From Arthrobacter sp. Hiyo4 (GTDB lineage Bacteria; Actinomycetota; Actinomycetes; Actinomycetales; Micrococcaceae), in NCBI GenBank assembly GCA_002370555.1, contig AP014718.1:1-64000 (forward strand): a DNA stretch of 64,000 nt. The letters run 5' to 3'. The notes beneath the pieces are model-generated. The model saw only the letters and a program-made list of their open reading frames with translations, searched no databases and had not been told where the DNA came from. This document shows, piece by piece, positions 30,567 through 40,589 of the stretch (within the stretch, counting starts at the first letter, position 1; every line of letters begins with the position of its first letter). A program made the translations under genes and the position numbers.

Positions 30567-30582
30567 TGTTTCACGTGAAACG
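30567..30582. other. parS site 6
   Basis: TGTTTCACGTGAAACG, 15 of 16 positions. It lies between the two DnaA-box arrays. Confidence 0.88.
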
Positions 30583-30677
30583 GGACCACAGCTGCTATCC
30601 CATGCTTGTGCGGACCGCTCATTGCAGGTTCCGCTGCTGTGGGCCAGAACTCTTCGTGATGCCTGCCACCAAACAAT

Positions 30678-30722
30678 CTATCCACAAAGTTATCCACAGC
30701 GATATCCACGTAGATATCCACC
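30678..30722 (+). repeat. Tandem DnaA-box-like array B (4 units)
   Basis: CTATCCACA (30678), TTATCCACA (30690), ATATCCACG (30702) and ATATCCACC (30714), all in the same orientation with an exact 12-base period. The second is a perfect DnaA box. Together with array A it brackets parS site 6. Confidence 0.75.
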
Positions 30723-31335
30723 GCGCAATTCACAACTACGGGTCCAGGGCTGTCTTGGCACCATCTGTTGTCGTGGCAAGTATGCCTCACACGATGACGA
30801 CTCCGTGCGCCGGGGAATCATAGTCTTTCGGGCATTCTCATTTACCTCAACCAGGCTGCTGGCCGCCTGGCTAGCTGATTCACCTTCGTTCGGTCCGTGA
30901 GCTGACGTGGCTAAAATTGTGGTCGCTTCCCGGTCGGGTCCGACCCTTTGCGAACAGTCCCGACTGTCCCAACTGCTACATAGAATGAACGGCTCGGCTT
31001 CCGCCAATTCCTTGGTCTCCCGGACATTCCGAAACTGGGCATGTTCTGTCCACCCTGTCTTCGGGTCCTAGAGGGCGACACAACGTCGTTGACCTGGTCC
31101 AGAGTCGTACTATGGTGAGCTACTCAGCGCCATGATGTGAAGTCTTGGACGTATCGCAGTATTGCCCAGGAGTGGCTCCGGATGAGGCAGCCAGCGACAC
31201 TATTGGCCACGCCAGTGGATCGGGGCGCCCACCTGAGATTCGTGTGTATCGAGGCGCCTTACAGATTCCATTCCCTCGACTTCGCATCTCCGCAGACCAT
31301 TTTATGAAAGGCCACGTTGGGAGCCGCGGCCGCGG

Positions 31336-31410
<75 letters not shown>

Positions 31411-31898
31411 AGCCAACGCTACCTATGCGCAAGCGTGAAGCCAGCAGCCCGGCCCTAACCCAATAATTCTGAAGTGCCCCATCATCAGGCATCGACACTG
31501 GCTTGCCAGCTCACAAGTACTCGGATTCGCCAGGAAACTTCCTGTTGAGGCCAACTGCCCGGCGGGTGGACCTCAGGCGTCAGGGCTGGGGCCGCCATGG
31601 ACGGGTCATGATGGACCCGCCCAGGACTCTCCGCTGGATACTAACCCTCTGGACGACTTCCAGGGTCCCAGACCCTTGGGCGGGCATGCGCTGGGTCAGC
31701 AGGTTGTAGCCAGTCGCACGCCTTCACTGCCGGCCGAGGGATTGGCTCGGCATCATCCTCGACGCGTAAAGACGCCATCGAGCTCTAAGCGTCAACTCCA
31801 AGGTCTGTGAATTGTCTCTGTGCCCGCAGCGGTCGTCCGGTATCGGCGCGTCGGGGCCATGGGGAGATGCCAGGCACAGTGCCCTGGACTCGTCACGA

Positions 31899-31914
31899 TG
31901 TTTCACGTGAAACC
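31899..31914. other. parS site 7
   Basis: TGTTTCACGTGAAACC, 15 of 16 positions. Confidence 0.87.
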
Positions 31915-32071
31915 AAGTGGGAGACGACTGGGTGCAGGGCCGAGCCTGCTCAGTAGTATCGCTCTCTTCCCTCACCAGGCTTAGTGAGCCGCTTCTGTAG
32001 GAGAGATTCTGCCTCGCCCTTGGCGGCCCTCGCGACCCCAGGGGTGCTGCTGCAAGGCTGAATTCACTTCA

Positions 32072-32107
32072 CCGAAGCCGAAGCCGAAGCCGAAGCCGAA
32101 GCCGAAG
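32072..32107. repeat. (CCGAAG)6 hexanucleotide repeat
   Basis: Six perfect tandem copies of CCGAAG, 36 bases, in noncoding sequence between parS sites 7 and 8. Confidence 0.85.
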
Positions 32108-32214
32108 GTCAGGCTACGCGCTGGCGACACATCAGACGCCGAGAGCTTTGGACCAAACAATTCCCATGTTCGTTCTCAATAGGCCGCGCCTGGATCCGGC
32201 GCATACCCTGTGGG

Positions 32215-32230
32215 TGTTTCACGTGAAACG
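32215..32230. other. parS site 8
   Basis: TGTTTCACGTGAAACG, 15 of 16 positions. Confidence 0.87.
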
Positions 32231-32940
32231 CCCACCGCGAGGCGCCTTCCCATCTGAACCAGGCGTTGCCAAACCAGATTGAAGGTCAGAAGACTCTCTG
32301 GCGACAGGTCTCCGAGGGAGACGTCCACCCTGGCGCAACCTCCTAGTCAACGTCTCAGCCGCAGGCTGAGACCAATAGCTGCAAGGGTGCGCACGCTGCA
32401 CACCAGCTCCTGGAAGAGAATGGGAGCAATAGCATCGAACACGGTGTTCTCGGCGCTTGGCAGGATGAGCACCGCACCGACTGATTGGAACTGTGCGAAT
32501 CGAAGCGTTTTCCACGGCTTCGGAGCGACGGAATCCATTGCGTGTTCGGCATATCGAGTCGCATCGGAGTGTCCAGCGATCCGTCGAATCTTCCACTGGT
32601 GCCTGATCGCCATCTTGAGAGCTCGTGGCTCCGCCATCTCGGTCACCCTCAGGGCCCACCGATAGTGCGTCAGAAAACACGAAGCCACAGAAGTCCACCG
32701 CTGCCGTGGGAACAAAATTAGAGACGACAGTCTTAGAGGAAACCAGACGTTGAAGGAGTCGAGTCATTAGTTGAGTCCAAGGCAGCAGGGAGTACCAAAC
32801 TTGCGTCCCGCACCGAATCTATTTCATCGGGAGAAGATTGGTACGCCATGCGAACCGCGGATTGAATCTCGGGCGCGTCACAACCACGATGGCCACGCCA
32901 GCATCCGCTCCGGAGTGCAGGTATGCGTCGCCACAGACGA

Positions 32941-32976
32941 AGAAGGGCCTGTTTCACGTGAAACAGGCCCTTCTTC
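32941..32976 (-). terminator. parB terminator hairpin with parS site 9 at its centre
   Basis: A perfect 36-base palindrome (18-bp arms) lies 12 bases after the parB stop codon. Its central 16 bases (32951-32966) are an exact parS. The flanks AAGAAGGGCC and GGCCCTTCTT extend the stem, and on the minus strand the sequence continues TTTCGTC. It can act as an RNA terminator and as a ParB-binding site. Confidence 0.75.
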
Positions 32977-32988
32977 GAACAGAGAACG

Positions 32989-34278
32989 CTAGTTTTCAGA
33001 TCCTGGCGCAAGAACCTCCATGATGCGGTTCAGGTCTTCAACACTGGCGAATTCAATGCTGACACGCCCCTTGCGGACACCCAGGGAAATCTTAACGTTG
33101 GTGTCCAAGCGGTCTGACAACGAGGAGGCCAAATAGTCCAAGCGCTCATGGCGGGCTCCCGGACGTGGGATGTTGTTCTTCGCAGGCTTCGCAGGATCCT
33201 GATATAGAGTGACGGCCTCTTCGGTTGCCCGAACAGACATGCCTTCAGCCACGATCTTCTGGGCGAGGCGTTCCATGGCTGCTGCATCCGGCAGGGCGAG
33301 CAGCGCACGCGCGTGGCCGGCGGAAATAACACTGGCGGCCACACGACGCTGAACCAGGGGCGGAAGTTTGAGGAGACGCAGCGTGTTTGAAACCTGGGGA
33401 CGTGAACGGCCAATGCGGTCCGCAAGCTGCTCGTGAGTGGTTCCGAAGTCTTCAAGCAGCTGCTGATAGGCCGCTGCCTCTTCGAGCGGGTTCAACTGGC
33501 TGCGATGCAGATTCTCCAGCAATGCATCCCTGAGGAGGTCATCATCAGTGGTGTCACGGACGATGGCAGGGATGGTCGCCATCCCGGCCGCCTGTACTGC
33601 CCTCCAGCGACGCTCACCCATCACCAGTTCGTACGGTTCTCCACCTTCTTCGGTTGAAGTACGAACCACAATTGGCTGGAGGACGCCGATTTCGCGCACG
33701 GAGTGGATGAGCTCCGCCATGTCATCGTCATCGAAGACTGAGCGGGGCTGTTTACGGTTCGGATGGATGTCGGTGACCGGAATCTCGGCAAAACGAACGC
33801 CGGGGACTTCCACGAGGTCAACACCGTTATCCGGCATACTGCTCTGGGATTCAGGCGCCTCGGACACAGACTCGCCAGTCGCGCCTTCAATTGGAGTGGG
33901 AGACCCGTCCGTTGATGTAGCTGCGTCGCCCTTTACAGGAGTTTTCGCAGGAGCCTTGGCGGGAGCTTTTGCGGCCGGCAGCTTCTGTGCTGCCTTGGCC
34001 GTCGAATTCGCGGGGGAGTCCGTTCTCGGCGCGGCTGCTTTCTTCGTTACCGATGCGTCGTTGGCCTGAGCCGGCGCAACCGACTCGGAAGATGAAGCAT
34101 CTGAAGCTGCCGTAGCATTCCCCGAAGCGTGGTCAGGGGACGCGACTTTCTTGCGACCTTCAGGGAAGAAGAGATCCACAGGCCGCGACACAGCGCCGCC
34201 GTTGCCCGACGTACTACCGGCGGAACTTGGAATGAGTGCGCCAAGACCGCGGCCTAAGCCACGTCGCTTTTCGCTCAT
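32989..34278 (-). CDS. parB: Chromosome-partitioning protein ParB (CTPase, parS-binding)
   Basis: ParB binds parS, spreads as a CTP-dependent clamp and loads SMC. After [17 protein letters not shown], a long Ala/Pro/Lys-rich linker (about residues 40-155) precedes the N-terminal CTPase domain. That domain contains the C-box [13 protein letters not shown] and the [14 protein letters not shown] motif. The HTH is [21 protein letters not shown]. The C-terminal dimerisation domain is complete. At 429 residues it is longer than most because of the linker. It is intact, downstream of parA, with parS in its own terminator. Confidence 0.96.
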   Translation of the reverse strand: MSEKRRGLGRGLGALIPSSAGSTSGNGGAVSRPVDLFFPEGRKKVASPDHASGNATAASDASSSESVAPAQANDASVTKKAAAPRTDSPANSTAKAAQKLPAAKAPAKAPAKTPVKGDAATSTDGSPTPIEGATGESVSEAPESQSSMPDNGVDLVEVPGVRFAEIPVTDIHPNRKQPRSVFDDDDMAELIHSVREIGVLQPIVVRTSTEEGGEPYELVMGERRWRAVQAAGMATIPAIVRDTTDDDLLRDALLENLHRSQLNPLEEAAAYQQLLEDFGTTHEQLADRIGRSRPQVSNTLRLLKLPPLVQRRVAASVISAGHARALLALPDAAAMERLAQKIVAEGMSVRATEEAVTLYQDPAKPAKNNIPRPGARHERLDYLASSLSDRLDTNVKISLGVRKGRVSIEFASVEDLNRIMEVLAPGSEN

Positions 34279-34344
34279 GGATAAATCCCTCCGATGGAAG
34301 AGTCAGACCTTGCCGGACTCCAGTTGTTGCTGTTCTTGATGATT

Positions 34345-35237
34345 CTAGCGTTCAGCGATTTCGGCTGCGGCTTCCAGGTAAGACAGGGCTCCACTGGAGG
34401 AAGGATCGTACGTCATAACGGTTTGCTGGTAGCTCGGAGCTTCTGAAATCCTCACGGAGCGGGGGACCACAGCACCAAGGACCTGCTCTGGGAAGTGCAG
34501 GCGAACTTCGGCTGCCACCTGGGCTGCAAGGTTGGTCCGTCCGTCATACATCGTGAGGAGAATAGTAGACACCACCAGATCCGCATTCAGGTGCTTCTGG
34601 ATCATCTCAATGTTCTTGAGGAGCTGGCTGAGGCCCTCCAGTGCGTAGTACTCACACTGGATGGGGATAAGGACCTCACCGGCAGCACAGAACGCATTAA
34701 CCGTGAGCAACCCGAGGCTGGGCGGGCAGTCAATGAAGATGTAATCGAGTCGTTCTTCGCCGTTCTTTGCCCGGGTCTTGGCATAGACATCGATCGCCCG
34801 GCGGAGCCGCTGTTCACGGGCCACAAGCGAAACAAGCTCAATCTCCGCGCCGGCCAAGTGAATTGTGGCCGGCGCACAGATCAGGTTGCTGATGTCCGGG
34901 CAGGGGGCCACGACGTCAGCAAGAGGGAAATCGTTGATGAGGACGTCGTAGATGCTGTCCACATCGGCATGGTGCTCGACGCCGAGGGCGGTGGAGGCGT
35001 TGCCCTGGGATCGATGTCAATGACCAGGACGTTCAGGCCGGCTGCGGCCAGGGCAGCGGCGATGTTCACTGTCGTGGTGGTCTTGCCTACCCCGCCCTTT
35101 TGGTTGGACACCGTGAAGATACGGGTCTTCTCCGGCTTGGGAAGTTTCCGGCCAACCAGCCGTTCGCGGCGCCTGGTCTCGTGCGCGAGTTCCCGGGCGA
35201 TAGGACTGGAATCGTCCAAGGTGTCCATGACGTTCAT
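34345..35237 (-). CDS. parA: Chromosome-partitioning ATPase ParA (Soj)
   Basis: A deviant Walker-A ATPase that moves ParB-parS complexes. [19 protein letters not shown] is the Walker A region and [14 protein letters not shown] the Walker B/switch. The frame breaks near 35015 (after LNVLVIDID), with homology continuing in another frame ([17 protein letters not shown]). ATG 35237 (MNVMDTLDD) or ATG 35228 is the likely start; longer versions would cover the parS at 35253. Confidence 0.93.
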
Positions 35238-35252
35238 CCTGCCACCCGCTGT

Positions 35253-35268
35253 TGTTTCACGTGAAACA
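35253..35268. promoter_or_regulatory. parS site 10, in the parA promoter region
   Basis: Exact TGTTTCACGTGAAACA, ending 16 bases upstream of the parA start at 35237. ParB bound here could load onto origin DNA and also repress parAB; the regulatory role is inferred from position. Confidence 0.9.
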
Positions 35269-35503
35269 GAGGCAAGAATTGCCATTTCTGCAACCGGATT
35301 AGGGTGGCTTTCCCCTCGTCCGGGCGCGGAACCCATACCCATGCCAGCAACTGATCGTGCTGACCCCAAAGACACAAACGGGGGTATCCGTTGTGTGGAG
35401 GCTTCGCTACTGGTCACTGGGACACACTCACTCTCGTTCGGCTTTTGCTGCCGTTGTCTAGCCTAACCGCTTCGCCCTGCAGACCAAGGCTACCGGGCCC
35501 GGA

Positions 35504-36154
35504 CTAGGAGATCTTTCGGGACTTGTTAACGACGATCCGTACCAGCGTGGTGGGTTCCTCCAGGAGGTTTTCACCGACAGTCACTACGGAGGTCTGGACG
35601 CCCCCGAGTTTCCGGATGACCTTCGCGGCTTTTTCGATTTCCTCGCCTGCGCTGCGTCCCTTAATGGCCACAACTTCGCCTTTGCCGGCGAGTAGGGGGA
35701 TGGTCAGGCCGGCGAGGTTGCTCAGTGCGGAAACAGCCCGGGCAGTCACAACATCAGCGTCCACCATGCCAACCGCAAGCTCCGCGCGGGTCCGCATCAC
35801 CGTGACGTTTGTCAGTCCGAGATCGTCCACCACTTCCTGGAGCCAGATAACCCGGCGTTCCAGCGGCTCGATCAGTGTCAGCTGGAGGTCCGGACGCGCG
35901 ATAGCGAGGCAAAGTCCGGGAAGTCCGGCTCCGCTTCCGACATCGGCAACATGGCTGCCGTGCGCGATTTCGCTTTCGATGACGGCACAGTTTAGGACGT
36001 GCCGGCTCCACAACCGTGGGATCTCGCGCGGCCCGATCAGCCCGCGTTCAGTTCCGGACGTGGCCAGGTGCTCCACATAGCGTTTGGCCAGGTCCAGGCG
36101 GTCACCGAAAATCTTCTCGGCCGCCAGCAGTTCTGCTGCCGTGATGTCAACCAT
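35504..36154 (-). CDS. rsmG: 16S rRNA (guanine-N7) methyltransferase RsmG (GidB)
   Basis: It methylates G527 of 16S rRNA using S-adenosylmethionine. The SAM-binding motif VADVGSGAGLPGLCLAI and the following VTVMRTRAEL are visible, and the length (216 residues) is normal. It is intact. It lies between jag and parA as in most actinobacteria. Confidence 0.94.
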   Translation of the reverse strand: MVDITAAELLAAEKIFGDRLDLAKRYVEHLATSGTERGLIGPREIPRLWSRHVLNCAVIESEIAHGSHVADVGSGAGLPGLCLAIARPDLQLTLIEPLERRVIWLQEVVDDLGLTNVTVMRTRAELAVGMVDADVVTARAVSALSNLAGLTIPLLAGKGEVVAIKGRSAGEEIEKAAKVIRKLGGVQTSVVTVGENLLEEPTTLVRIVVNKSRKIS

Positions 36155-36174
36155 GATTAGCGGTTCAGCATTCT

Positions 36175-36740
36175 CTAGTCTGCGGATACTACGATGTGAC
36201 GCCCGGCGCCTTCGCCCTCGGACTCGCTGACGAGGCCCAGGTCAGCGACGGCGTCGTGCACGATTTTGCGTTCGTAGGCACTCATCGGCTCCAGTGCAAC
36301 GGCCTTGCCGGACTCCTTGACTGAAGCTACCGCCTCCTCGGCAATCTTCTGGAGGTGGCCGGCGCGCTGCTGACGGTAGCCGTTGATGTCCAGCACCAGG
36401 CGTGAGCGGTTTTCCGTTGCGGAGAGGACAGAAAGTCGGGTTAGTTCCTGAAGGGCTTCCAGGACTTCGCCGTCTTCGCCGACGAGGCTGTCGAGACCAT
36501 CGGTTTCGTCCTCGGCAACGATGGAAATGTACGTGCGGCCGTTACGGACTTCGATGTCAATGTCGCCGTCGATGTCAGCGATATCAAGGAGTTCCTCCAG
36601 GTAATCGGCAGCAACGTCGCCTTCCTCCTCGAGGCGGCTGGCAGCGGATCCTTTGGGGAAGCATCGGCATCAGTCGCTGATTCGTCCTGATCGTCAATGA
36701 TCTCGTCGGAATGGGCGTGTTCGGTGCTTTCGGCTGACAT
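36175..36740 (-). CDS. jag: Jag/KhpB-type KH-R3H RNA-binding protein
   Basis: The acidic N-terminus (MSAESTEHAHSDEIIDDQDE) is followed by a KH region (DSLVGEDGEVLEALQELTRL) and an R3H domain with LEPMSAYERKIVHDAVADL. It binds RNA and influences cell division and wall synthesis in Gram-positives. A frame change near 36620-36650 separates the acidic lead from the domains. The start codon overlaps the yidC stop by one base (TAATG), so translation is coupled. Confidence 0.88.
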
Positions 36741-37706
36741 TACTTTTTCTTCCTGTTCTTACGCTGGGGCTGGACGCGCTGCGCCTTGTGCTCGATGACC
36801 GCGGCCGCGGCCTCCGCTTCGGCGTCCGCCTTCTTTCCGCCCAGAATGGGCAGGGCCGGCAGGCCCTTGGCAGCCCTACGCTCGGCGAGGCCTTGGCGGC
36901 GGGGATCCCGGCGTCGGCATGCGGCGGATGACAAAGAACTGCTGCGCCATGGTCCAAAGGTTGGTGGTGGTCCAGTAGATCAGGACGCCGATGGGGAAGT
37001 TGATGCCGCCCACACCGAAGACGACCGGCAGGATGTACAGCATCATCTTCTGCTGGCGCATGAACGGGCTGGCCATGGCCTCTTCGGACATGTTCTTGGC
37101 CATGATCTGCTTCTGCGTGATGAACTGCGAGGCTGTCATGGCCAGGATCATCACGATCGAGAGGATCCAGACTGAAGTCAGATTGCCCTCGCCGCCGTGC
37201 AGCAGCGACGCGGACAGTGTGGCGCCGAAGATGGTGGACTCATCGAACTGCACCACCTGGTCGTGGCTCATCGCCCCGATCCCAAGGCCCTTGTCACGAG
37301 CCGCGCTGATTCCGGACAACACGGTAAACAGCGCGAAGAAGAACGGCATCTGGATCAGCATGGGCAAGCAGGCAGAGAACGGGTTGGTCCCGTGCTTCTT
37401 GTACATGGCCATCTGTTCCTGCGCCATTGCCTGGCGGGAGAGCTGGTCGGTCTTGCCCTTGTACTTGTCCTGGAGTTTCTTCAGGTCCGGCTGCAGCAGC
37501 TGCATGCCACGCTGGGCCTTGATCTGCTTGACGAATACGGGGATCAGGGCGGCACGGATCACCAGCACCAGCCCGATGATGGACAGCGTCCACGTCCAGC
37601 CTGAGGCCTCAGGCAGCCCGATGCTGCTCAGGCCCTCGTGGAAGCCCACCATGATGATGGAAACCAGCCACTTGAACGGAAACATGATTGTTTCAAAGAA
37701 GTCCAT
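36740..37706 (-). CDS. yidC: Membrane protein insertase YidC
   Basis: An Oxa1/YidC family insertase. The first segment FETIMFPFKWLVSIIMVGFH is followed by the substrate groove WTWTLSIIGLVLVIRAALIP with its conserved Arg, then FSACLPMLIQMPFFFALF and FPIGVLIYWTTTNLWTMAQQ. A basic C-terminal tail ends RVQPQRKNRKKK and probably contacts the ribosome. The frame changes near 36905 in the tail. The neighbouring yidD and rnpA form the standard rpmH-rnpA-yidD-yidC-jag operon. Confidence 0.93.
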
Positions 37707-37722
37707 ACGATATCCCTATTCG

Positions 37723-38118
37723 TCAGGCCGCAAGGCGGCCTTCTCCATCAGTCTGAGCAGCCAGGTACTTGTCCGGGTTGTTCAGCACAACAATTGTGGG
37801 GGTCCGGTCATCGGGCCAGTGGCGGTGGCCAGCGGGGACATGGTCCACACCGCCGGCATTCCACGGATGGCAGCGCGCAAGGCGACGGGCCGCAAGCCAG
37901 CTGCCCTTCACTGCCCCATGGACGGTAATCGCCTCAAGGGCGTACGCCGAGCAGGAAGGAAAGAAACGGCAGACCTGGCCATACAAGGGAGAAATCACCT
38001 TGCGGTAGGCCATCAGCAGCAGAATAAGAATGTTTCTGGGCAGGTTCCAGAGGAAGGTACCCACGGCGGCAGCAACAGGGTGAAGGTAGTGGACGACGGC
38101 GGCAGTTACCTTACGCAC
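37723..38118 (-). CDS. yidD: Membrane protein insertion efficiency factor YidD
   Basis: A 131-residue membrane-associated protein with the conserved YRKVISPLYGQVCRFFPSCS core including its paired Cys, and WLAARRLARCHPWNAGGVD. It overlaps the 3' end of rnpA by 8 bases. The C-terminal extension (about 40 residues) is typical of actinobacteria. Confidence 0.92.
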   Translation of the reverse strand: MRKVTAAVVHYLHPVAAAVGTFLWNLPRNILILLLMAYRKVISPLYGQVCRFFPSCSAYALEAITVHGAVKGSWLAARRLARCHPWNAGGVDHVPAGHRHWPDDRTPTIVVLNNPDKYLAAQTDGEGRLAA

Positions 38119-38521
38119 GCTGTGTCCCTTCCTGTGTTGTACCGGTTGAACCGTTTACAGCAGCCCTCGGAAGGCGGCTGCCCAACCGGCTCATGGTTGA
38201 TTCCAATGCGGCGTTGTAGTCCGCCAGCAGTTGATCCCAGCTGGCGGCAGCGGACGCAGGCAGCGCCCGGACCACTATGGCGAACCCGGTACCGTACTCG
38301 CGTAGCGAGGCAGCACCGGCTTCTCTCAGTCTCCTCTTAACGAGGTTCCTGACCACAGCGTTCCCGACACCTTTGGAAACGATGAACCCGATCCGGCTGG
38401 GTTCGTCAGCAGCAATAGCTGCCGCATATAACACTACGTTCCGGCGTCCATTGCGGACACCGGAACGTACGGTTGTTGAAAAATCGGTTGCAGTCCTCAA
38501 ACGGTTACGGGTGGCCAGCAC
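38111..38521 (-). CDS. rnpA: Ribonuclease P protein component
   Basis: It assists the RNase P RNA in 5' maturation of tRNA. The family RNR-type motif is visible as NAVVRNLVKRRLREA, and the first strand has RLRTATDFSTTVRSG. The length is 136 residues. It lies directly downstream of rpmH, the universal arrangement. Confidence 0.93.
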   Translation of the reverse strand: MLATRNRLRTATDFSTTVRSGVRNGRRNVVLYAAAIAADEPSRIGFIVSKGVGNAVVRNLVKRRLREAGAASLREYGTGFAIVVRALPASAAASWDQLLADYNAALESTMSRLGSRLPRAAVNGSTGTTQEGTQRA

Positions 38522-38562
38522 CTTAAACTCGCAAAGAAAAGTTAAACCGACGAGTCAGTTAT

Positions 38563-38700
38563 CTAGGCCGACAGTTCGGTGCGGCCCTTGCCACGACGGG
38601 CTGCCAGGATGGCACGGCCGGCACGGGTACGCATACGAAGGCGGAAGCCGTGCTTCTTGGCTCGACGGCGGTTATTCGGCTGAAAAGTCCGCTTGCTCAC
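38563..38700 (-). CDS. rpmH: 50S ribosomal protein L34
   Basis: A 45-residue basic protein. The start is GTG 38700, giving [20 protein letters not shown] and then [24 protein letters not shown], with TAG 38565-38563. This is unmistakable L34. GGAG lies upstream. It is transcribed divergently from dnaA. Confidence 0.97.
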   Translation of the reverse strand: MSKRTFQPNNRRRAKKHGFRLRMRTRAGRAILAARRGKGRTELSA

Positions 38701-39169
38701 GTTAGTTACTCCAGTGGATCAAAGGTGCGCCCACCCGATCAGTAAAAGGGGAAGAACTGGCCGACGCTAAGTTTTGTATATGCACGCTTCCCCCGGCTGC
38801 TCCAACGCAGTGCGTCAGAGAGATTCAGAAGGGGCTAAAAAGCGTACACAAAGGACTTCACAACGTTAGGGCAAAATGCCTGCCAGAGTCAAACCGGGGT
38901 ACCCCTGCGTCCCTGTCCCTGGCTGTGGTTAACCTAGCCCCACAGCCTGTGGATGAAGTGGCTCACAAGGCCCGTTTTCGAACCACAACGGTGTAATTAT
39001 CCACAAGCAACTTCCCAGCTATCTTCTGGCCTTTTGTTCCCCTAGAGTGGCTCAGTAGCCGATTATCCACGGACTGTGCATAACCCTGTGGATGAAGCTG
39101 AACCAGCATCCTGGTTCGGGACTTGGGGCTGCACGTAATGCAGGCACGCAAGTTTTGAGGAACTGATTG
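38701..39169. promoter_or_regulatory. rpmH-dnaA divergent intergenic region with DnaA boxes
   Basis: About 470 bases holding the promoters of rpmH (leftward) and dnaA (rightward). It has DnaA-box-like 9-mers at 38998-39006 (perfect TTATCCACA) and 39063-39071 (TTATCCACG), plus CTGTGGATG near 38948 and 39087. This suggests autoregulation of dnaA and participation in the origin. No small gene was found. Confidence 0.7.
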
Positions 39170-40589
39170 ATGACAGTAGACGAAGCCAACCACGCCAATA
39201 CTGTCGGAAGTTCCTGGCGTCGGGTTGTGAGCCTGCTCGAGCAGGACGACCGCGTAACTCCACGGCAGCGGGGCTTTGTCATCCTGGCGCAGGCCCAGGG
39301 CCTGATCGGATCCACCCTCCTGGTGGCCGTTCCCAACGAACTGACCCGTGAAGTCCTTCAGACCCAGGTCAAGGACGCCCTGGATGATGCCCTGCATAAC
39401 GTTTTCTCCGAGGACATCCGCTGCGCGATCGACGTGGACACCGATCTGGTGCCGCTCCACACGGAGCCCGAACCCGTCGTCGAACCTTCCTACTCGCCGG
39501 ACCAGCTGATCGAACAGAAGCCGCAGCCCATGCTGCCGAGCACTTCCCATGAGTTCGGCCGGCTGAACCCCAAGTACGTCTTCGATACCTTTGTGATCGG
39601 TTCGTCCAACCGCTTTGCCCATGCAGCTGCCGTGGCCGTGGCCGAAGCGCCCGCCAAGGCCTACAACCCGCTGTTCATCTACGGCGATTCCGGGCTGGGC
39701 AAGACCCACCTCCTGCACGCGATCGGCCACTATGCGCGCCGCCTGTACAGCGGAATCCGGGTCCGGTACGTGAACTCCGAAGAGTTCACCAACGACTTCA
39801 TCAACTCCATCCGCGATGACGAAGGCGCCAGCTTCAAGACCACGTACCGCAACGTGGACGTGCTGCTGATCGATGACATCCAGTTCCTGGCCGGCAAGGA
39901 CCGGACGCTGGAGGAGTTCTTTCACACGTTCAACTCCCTGCACAACAACAACAAACAGGTGGTCATCACCTCGGATCTGCCGCCAAGCAGCTGGCAGGTT
40001 TCGAGGACCGGATGAAGTCCCGCTTCGAGTGGGCCTCCTCACCGACATCCAGCCGCCCGAGCTTGAGACCCGCATCGCCATCCTGCGGAAGAAGGCCCTC
40101 AGCGAAGGCCTCTCCGCCCCGGACGATGCCCTGGAATACATCGCTTCCAAGATCTCCAGCAATATCCGCGAACTCGAAGGCGCACTGATCCGGGTGACGG
40201 CATTCGCCAGTCTGAACCGACAGCCGGTCGATGTTGCGTTGGCTGAGATGGTCCTGAAGGACCTCATCACTGACGACGGCGCCCAGGAAATCACGTCGAG
40301 CCAGATCCTGAGCCAGACGGCGGAGTACTTCAAACTCACCATGGATGAACTCTGCAGCAAGTCCCGGACCCGCACGCTGGTGACCGCCCGGCAGATCGCC
40401 ATGTACCTCTGCCGCGAACTCACGGACATGTCCCTGCCGAAGATCGGCCAGGAACTCGGCGGCCGCGACCACACCACGGTGATCCACGCGGACCGCAAGA
40501 TCCGTGAGCTGATGGCTGAGCGTCGTGTGATCTACAACCAGGTCACCGAGCTCACCAACAGGATCAAGCAGCAGCAGCGCAACTCCTGA
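39170..40589 (+). CDS. dnaA: Chromosomal replication initiator DnaA
   Basis: The AAA+ initiator that opens oriC. Domain I is in residues 1-90, domain II is short, Walker A is [16 protein letters not shown] (residue about 170), Walker B is [14 protein letters not shown], and the domain IV DNA-binding signature is [18 protein letters not shown] 39170 has GAGG upstream; the TTG three bases earlier is not preferred. Two one-base losses can be placed exactly, in a C run near 39984 and a G run near 40033. Restoring one base each gives an uninterrupted protein, so the gene is judged intact. Confidence 0.97.

Noticed and set aside
30330..30722. A plasmid-type replicon or integrated plasmid origin
   Set aside because: No Rep protein gene, no integrase, and the parAB nearby is the chromosomal type in its normal place. 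The arrays fit DnaA boxes better, so a plasmid origin is not claimed.
32219..32767. A 182-residue frame in the parS region
   Set aside because: Overlapped by several similarly open frames, starts without a ribosome binding site, and has no recognisable motif; its 3' end lies over parS site 8.
38963..40498. A 511-residue open frame antisense to dnaA
   Set aside because: Shadow frame over dnaA and its promoter; no protein family match seen.
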